Part shown: piece after piece, positions 5,782 through 7,700 of the stretch
Layout: the number at the start of each line of letters is the position of its first letter
How positions within the stretch are numbered: position 1 is the stretch's first letter
Source of the DNA: Bacteroidota bacterium
GTDB lineage: Bacteria; Bacteroidota; Bacteroidia; Bacteroidales; Cfx3-03
Reading direction: 5' to 3'
Length of the DNA stretch: 7,700 nt
Assembly: GCA_030706265.1 (NCBI GenBank)
Contig: JAUZOX010000111.1
Coordinates: 1-7,700 of the forward strand
Notes under the pieces: model-generated
The model's input: only the letters and a program-made list of their open reading frames with translations
Told to the model about the DNA's origin: nothing
Databases searched by the model: none
Program-made: the position numbers and the translations under genes

Positions 5782-7700
5782 TTATACGATTTTCAGTTTG
5801 GCAAATTGCAGTAAGAGCTGTTTCTGGCCGATGCCCTGAAAGAAGACGGTGGCCTTTTTATTGGGGCCCGAACCTTCCATGCTGATGACTTTTCCCTGGC
5901 CGAATCGCTGATGTTGAACATCCATTCCAACCTGGATCGCATCAATAGCATCGGGCTGAAAGTTATTGTTCTGACCGGTAGGTTGTTGCTGCTGTAACGG
6001 TCGTTTTGATGGAACACCTTGGGTCACGGTAATAATTTTCTTTAAGTTGCGGGGTGCGGTCGTCGGAAGGGGGGGCTTGCTGAAGTCGGCTGGCGTCTTT
6101 TCTGTAAAGAAGCCATGTTTAGCAATGCTTTTAACCGTCTGATCCAAAAACCGGGGATCAATTTCCTCGATGAACCTGCTTGGCTCACACAATGTCAGAG
6201 AACCATATTTATAACGACTTTCTGCATAAGAGAGGGTAACCCTTTTCTCTGCACGGGTGAGGCCGACATAAAACAGGCGGCGTTCTTCTTCGAGGTCGGA
6301 ACGTGAACTCAGGGACATATGCGAAGGGAAAAGGTTTTCCTCGAGGCCCACGATATAGACATATGGAAATTCAAGACCCTTTGCCGAGTGCAAGGTCATC
6401 AGGCTCACCTTATCAGTGTCATCCGGATCATCTTCGTCCGAATTCGTGAGAAGGGCAACCTCAGACATGAAGTCAGGCAACGATCTGAGAGCATTCCCGT
6501 CTTCACCAGGCATATCAGGTTCTTTTTCCGAAAATTCTTTTAGTGCGTTGAGCAGCTCTTCGATATTTTCGGCCTTGCTGATCCCTTCGGGTGTCTTGTC
6601 TTCATTGAGGTCACGGAAGATACCGGCTGAACTTGCAATTTGTTGGGCCAGTTCATAAGCGTTGCGTGAAAAAAGCTGAGCCTTGAAACTGTTGATCATC
6701 GTGGCAAACTGGTCAATCTTTTCGATAATGCCGCTGCTGATGCCGGGATTGTGTTGTCTGATCTGTTCAAGAAAGGAAAAGAAGGGGATTCCTGTTTGGT
6801 TGGCTCCAATGATCAATTTTTCAACGGTCGTTTTACCGATTCCCCTTGCGGGATAGTTGATAATGCGTTCGAGCGCTTCCTGGTCGTTGGTGTTGATGAC
6901 GACCCTGAAATAGGCTAACAAATCTTTTATTTCCTTGCGCTTATAAAATGAGAGGCCTCCATATATGCGGTAGGGAATGTTGCGTTTTCGCAACGCTTCT
7001 TCCATTGAACGCGATTGGGCATTGGTACGGTATAGAATGGCAAAATCGCTGTTATGAAGCTGATTGTTCATTTTGGTCTCGAAAATCGAGCTGCCTATCA
7101 ACAGGCCTTCTTCGGTATCCGATGATGCTTTCAAAACGGGGATCCGTTGTCCTTCTTCATTTTCAGTCCATACCTCTTTAAAAATCTGTTCCTTGTTCTT
7201 TGCAATGACACTATTGGCAGCGTTGACGATGTTTTGCGTAGAACGGTAGTTTTGTTCCAGTTTAAACACTTTCGCATCGGGGTAATCGCGTTGGAAGTTG
7301 AGAATGTTCTGAATATTGGCTCCGCGAAAAGCATAGATACTTTGAGCATCGTCTCCTACGACACAGATGTTTTCGTCACGGGCCGCCAGTTTCTTGATAA
7401 TCAGATATTGCGCATAATTGGTATCCTGATACTCGTCAACCAGAATATACCGGAACTTTTGCTGATATTTGTAGAGTGCCTCAGGAAAATCACGCAGGAG
7501 GATGTTCATGTTGTAAAGCAGATCGTCAAAATCCATTGCCGAGTTGCGTACCAACTTAATCCTGTACTTAATAAAGATTTCTCCGATCAGAGGTTTTCCG
7601 GCTGCTTTATCCTGCATTTGGATTTCGGCATTTGCTCCATATTCATCGGCCGAAAGCAGACTTGATTTGGAAGAAGATATACGGTTGAGGATATAATTGG
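5782..7700 (-). CDS. pcrA: ATP-dependent DNA helicase UvrD/PcrA (partial, N-terminus beyond the window)
   Basis: A superfamily 1A 3'-5' DNA helicase acting in repair, removal of blocked RNA polymerase and replication-fork upkeep. The frame is open through 7700, so the first Met inside the window (7617) is internal: the residues before it (NYILNRISSSKSSLLSADEY...) are typical helicase sequence. About 120 N-terminal residues, including Walker A, lie outside. Counting from Met 7617: motif II DEYQDT (61-66), motif III VVGDDAQSIYAFRGA (86-100), motif IV LEQNYRST (120-127), motif V LMTLHSAKGLEF (406-417) and motif VI EEERRLFYVGLTRAEKR (443-459). A Pro/Gln-rich linker (about 500-555) leads to a C-terminal Tudor-like domain (VGMDVQHQRFGQGKV to the end), known in PcrA/UvrD to contact RNA polymerase. 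uvrD is an equally valid name. It ends at TAA 5784-5782, with no clear hairpin terminator. Confidence 0.95.
   Translation of the reverse strand, partial: NYILNRISSSKSSLLSADEYGANAEIQMQDKAAGKPLIGEIFIKYRIKLVRNSAMDFDDLLYNMNILLRDFPEALYKYQQKFRYILVDEYQDTNYAQYLIIKKLAARDENICVVGDDAQSIYAFRGANIQNILNFQRDYPDAKVFKLEQNYRSTQNIVNAANSVIAKNKEQIFKEVWTENEEGQRIPVLKASSDTEEGLLIGSSIFETKMNNQLHNSDFAILYRTNAQSRSMEEALRKRNIPYRIYGGLSFYKRKEIKDLLAYFRVVINTNDQEALERIINYPARGIGKTTVEKLIIGANQTGIPFFSFLEQIRQHNPGISSGIIEKIDQFATMINSFKAQLFSRNAYELAQQIASSAGIFRDLNEDKTPEGISKAENIEELLNALKEFSEKEPDMPGEDGNALRSLPDFMSEVALLTNSDEDDPDDTDKVSLMTLHSAKGLEFPYVYIVGLEENLFPSHMSLSSRSDLEEERRLFYVGLTRAEKRVTLSYAESRYKYGSLTLCEPSRFIEEIDPRFLDQTVKSIAKHGFFTEKTPADFSKPPLPTTAPRNLKKIITVTQGVPSKRPLQQQQPTGQNNNFQPDAIDAIQVGMDVQHQRFGQGKVISMEGSGPNKKATVFFQGIGQKQLLLQFAKLKIV

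Noticed and set aside
7615..7617. Start codon of the helicase at the ATG at 7617
   Set aside because: The frame is open upstream to the window edge and encodes typical PcrA/UvrD sequence (NYILNRISSSKSS...), and the protein from this Met would lack Walker A. The ATG is internal.
7147..7665. Plus-strand open frame of 172 codons
   Set aside because: It is antisense to conserved helicase motifs II to IV of PcrA and has no recognisable protein features, so it is a shadow of the real gene.

Overview
This window is a stretch of chromosomal housekeeping DNA, most likely from a member of the Bacteroidota. The evidence for that phylum is a DUF4290 protein (a family I know only from that group) directly upstream of murA, a MurA with the loop sequence PGGDKIGRRRLDTH typical of Bacteroides-type enzymes, promoter-like TTTG / xAnnTTTG pairs instead of classical -35/-10 boxes, and almost no Shine-Dalgarno sequences. 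An order such as Bacteroidales or Marinilabiliales fits the protein sequences, but I cannot fix it. I see no mobile elements, tRNA or rRNA genes, CRISPR arrays or phage genes.

All seven genes lie on the minus strand, so transcription runs from high to low coordinates. Three transcription blocks are suggested. (1) 7700-5782: a UvrD/PcrA DNA helicase, cut by the window edge at its N-terminus. (2) 5589-3524: the DUF4290 gene and murA, 26 bp apart, preceded by a 192-bp gap with promoter-like sequences and inverted repeats. (3) 3412-1: grpE, dnaJ, an ABC ATPase and an ABC-2 type permease. These are spaced 37, 14 and 10 bp apart and preceded by a 111-bp gap holding a good Bacteroidota-type promoter overlapped by a palindrome. 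The permease runs off the window.

Functionally, block 1 is DNA repair and transcription-repair coupling. Block 2 pairs the first committed step of peptidoglycan synthesis with an uncharacterised protein carrying a basic, low-complexity tail. Block 3 joins the DnaK co-chaperones GrpE and DnaJ to a NatAB/YhaQP-like ABC exporter. dnaK itself is not in the window, and neither is hrcA.

I found no clear new biological system. The points most worth a second look are the natural Cys-to-Asp substitution in MurA (expected fosfomycin insensitivity), the palindrome over the grpE promoter, the co-transcription of an ABC exporter with chaperones, the DUF4290-murA pairing, and the GTG start of dnaJ with the only evident Shine-Dalgarno sequence in the window.
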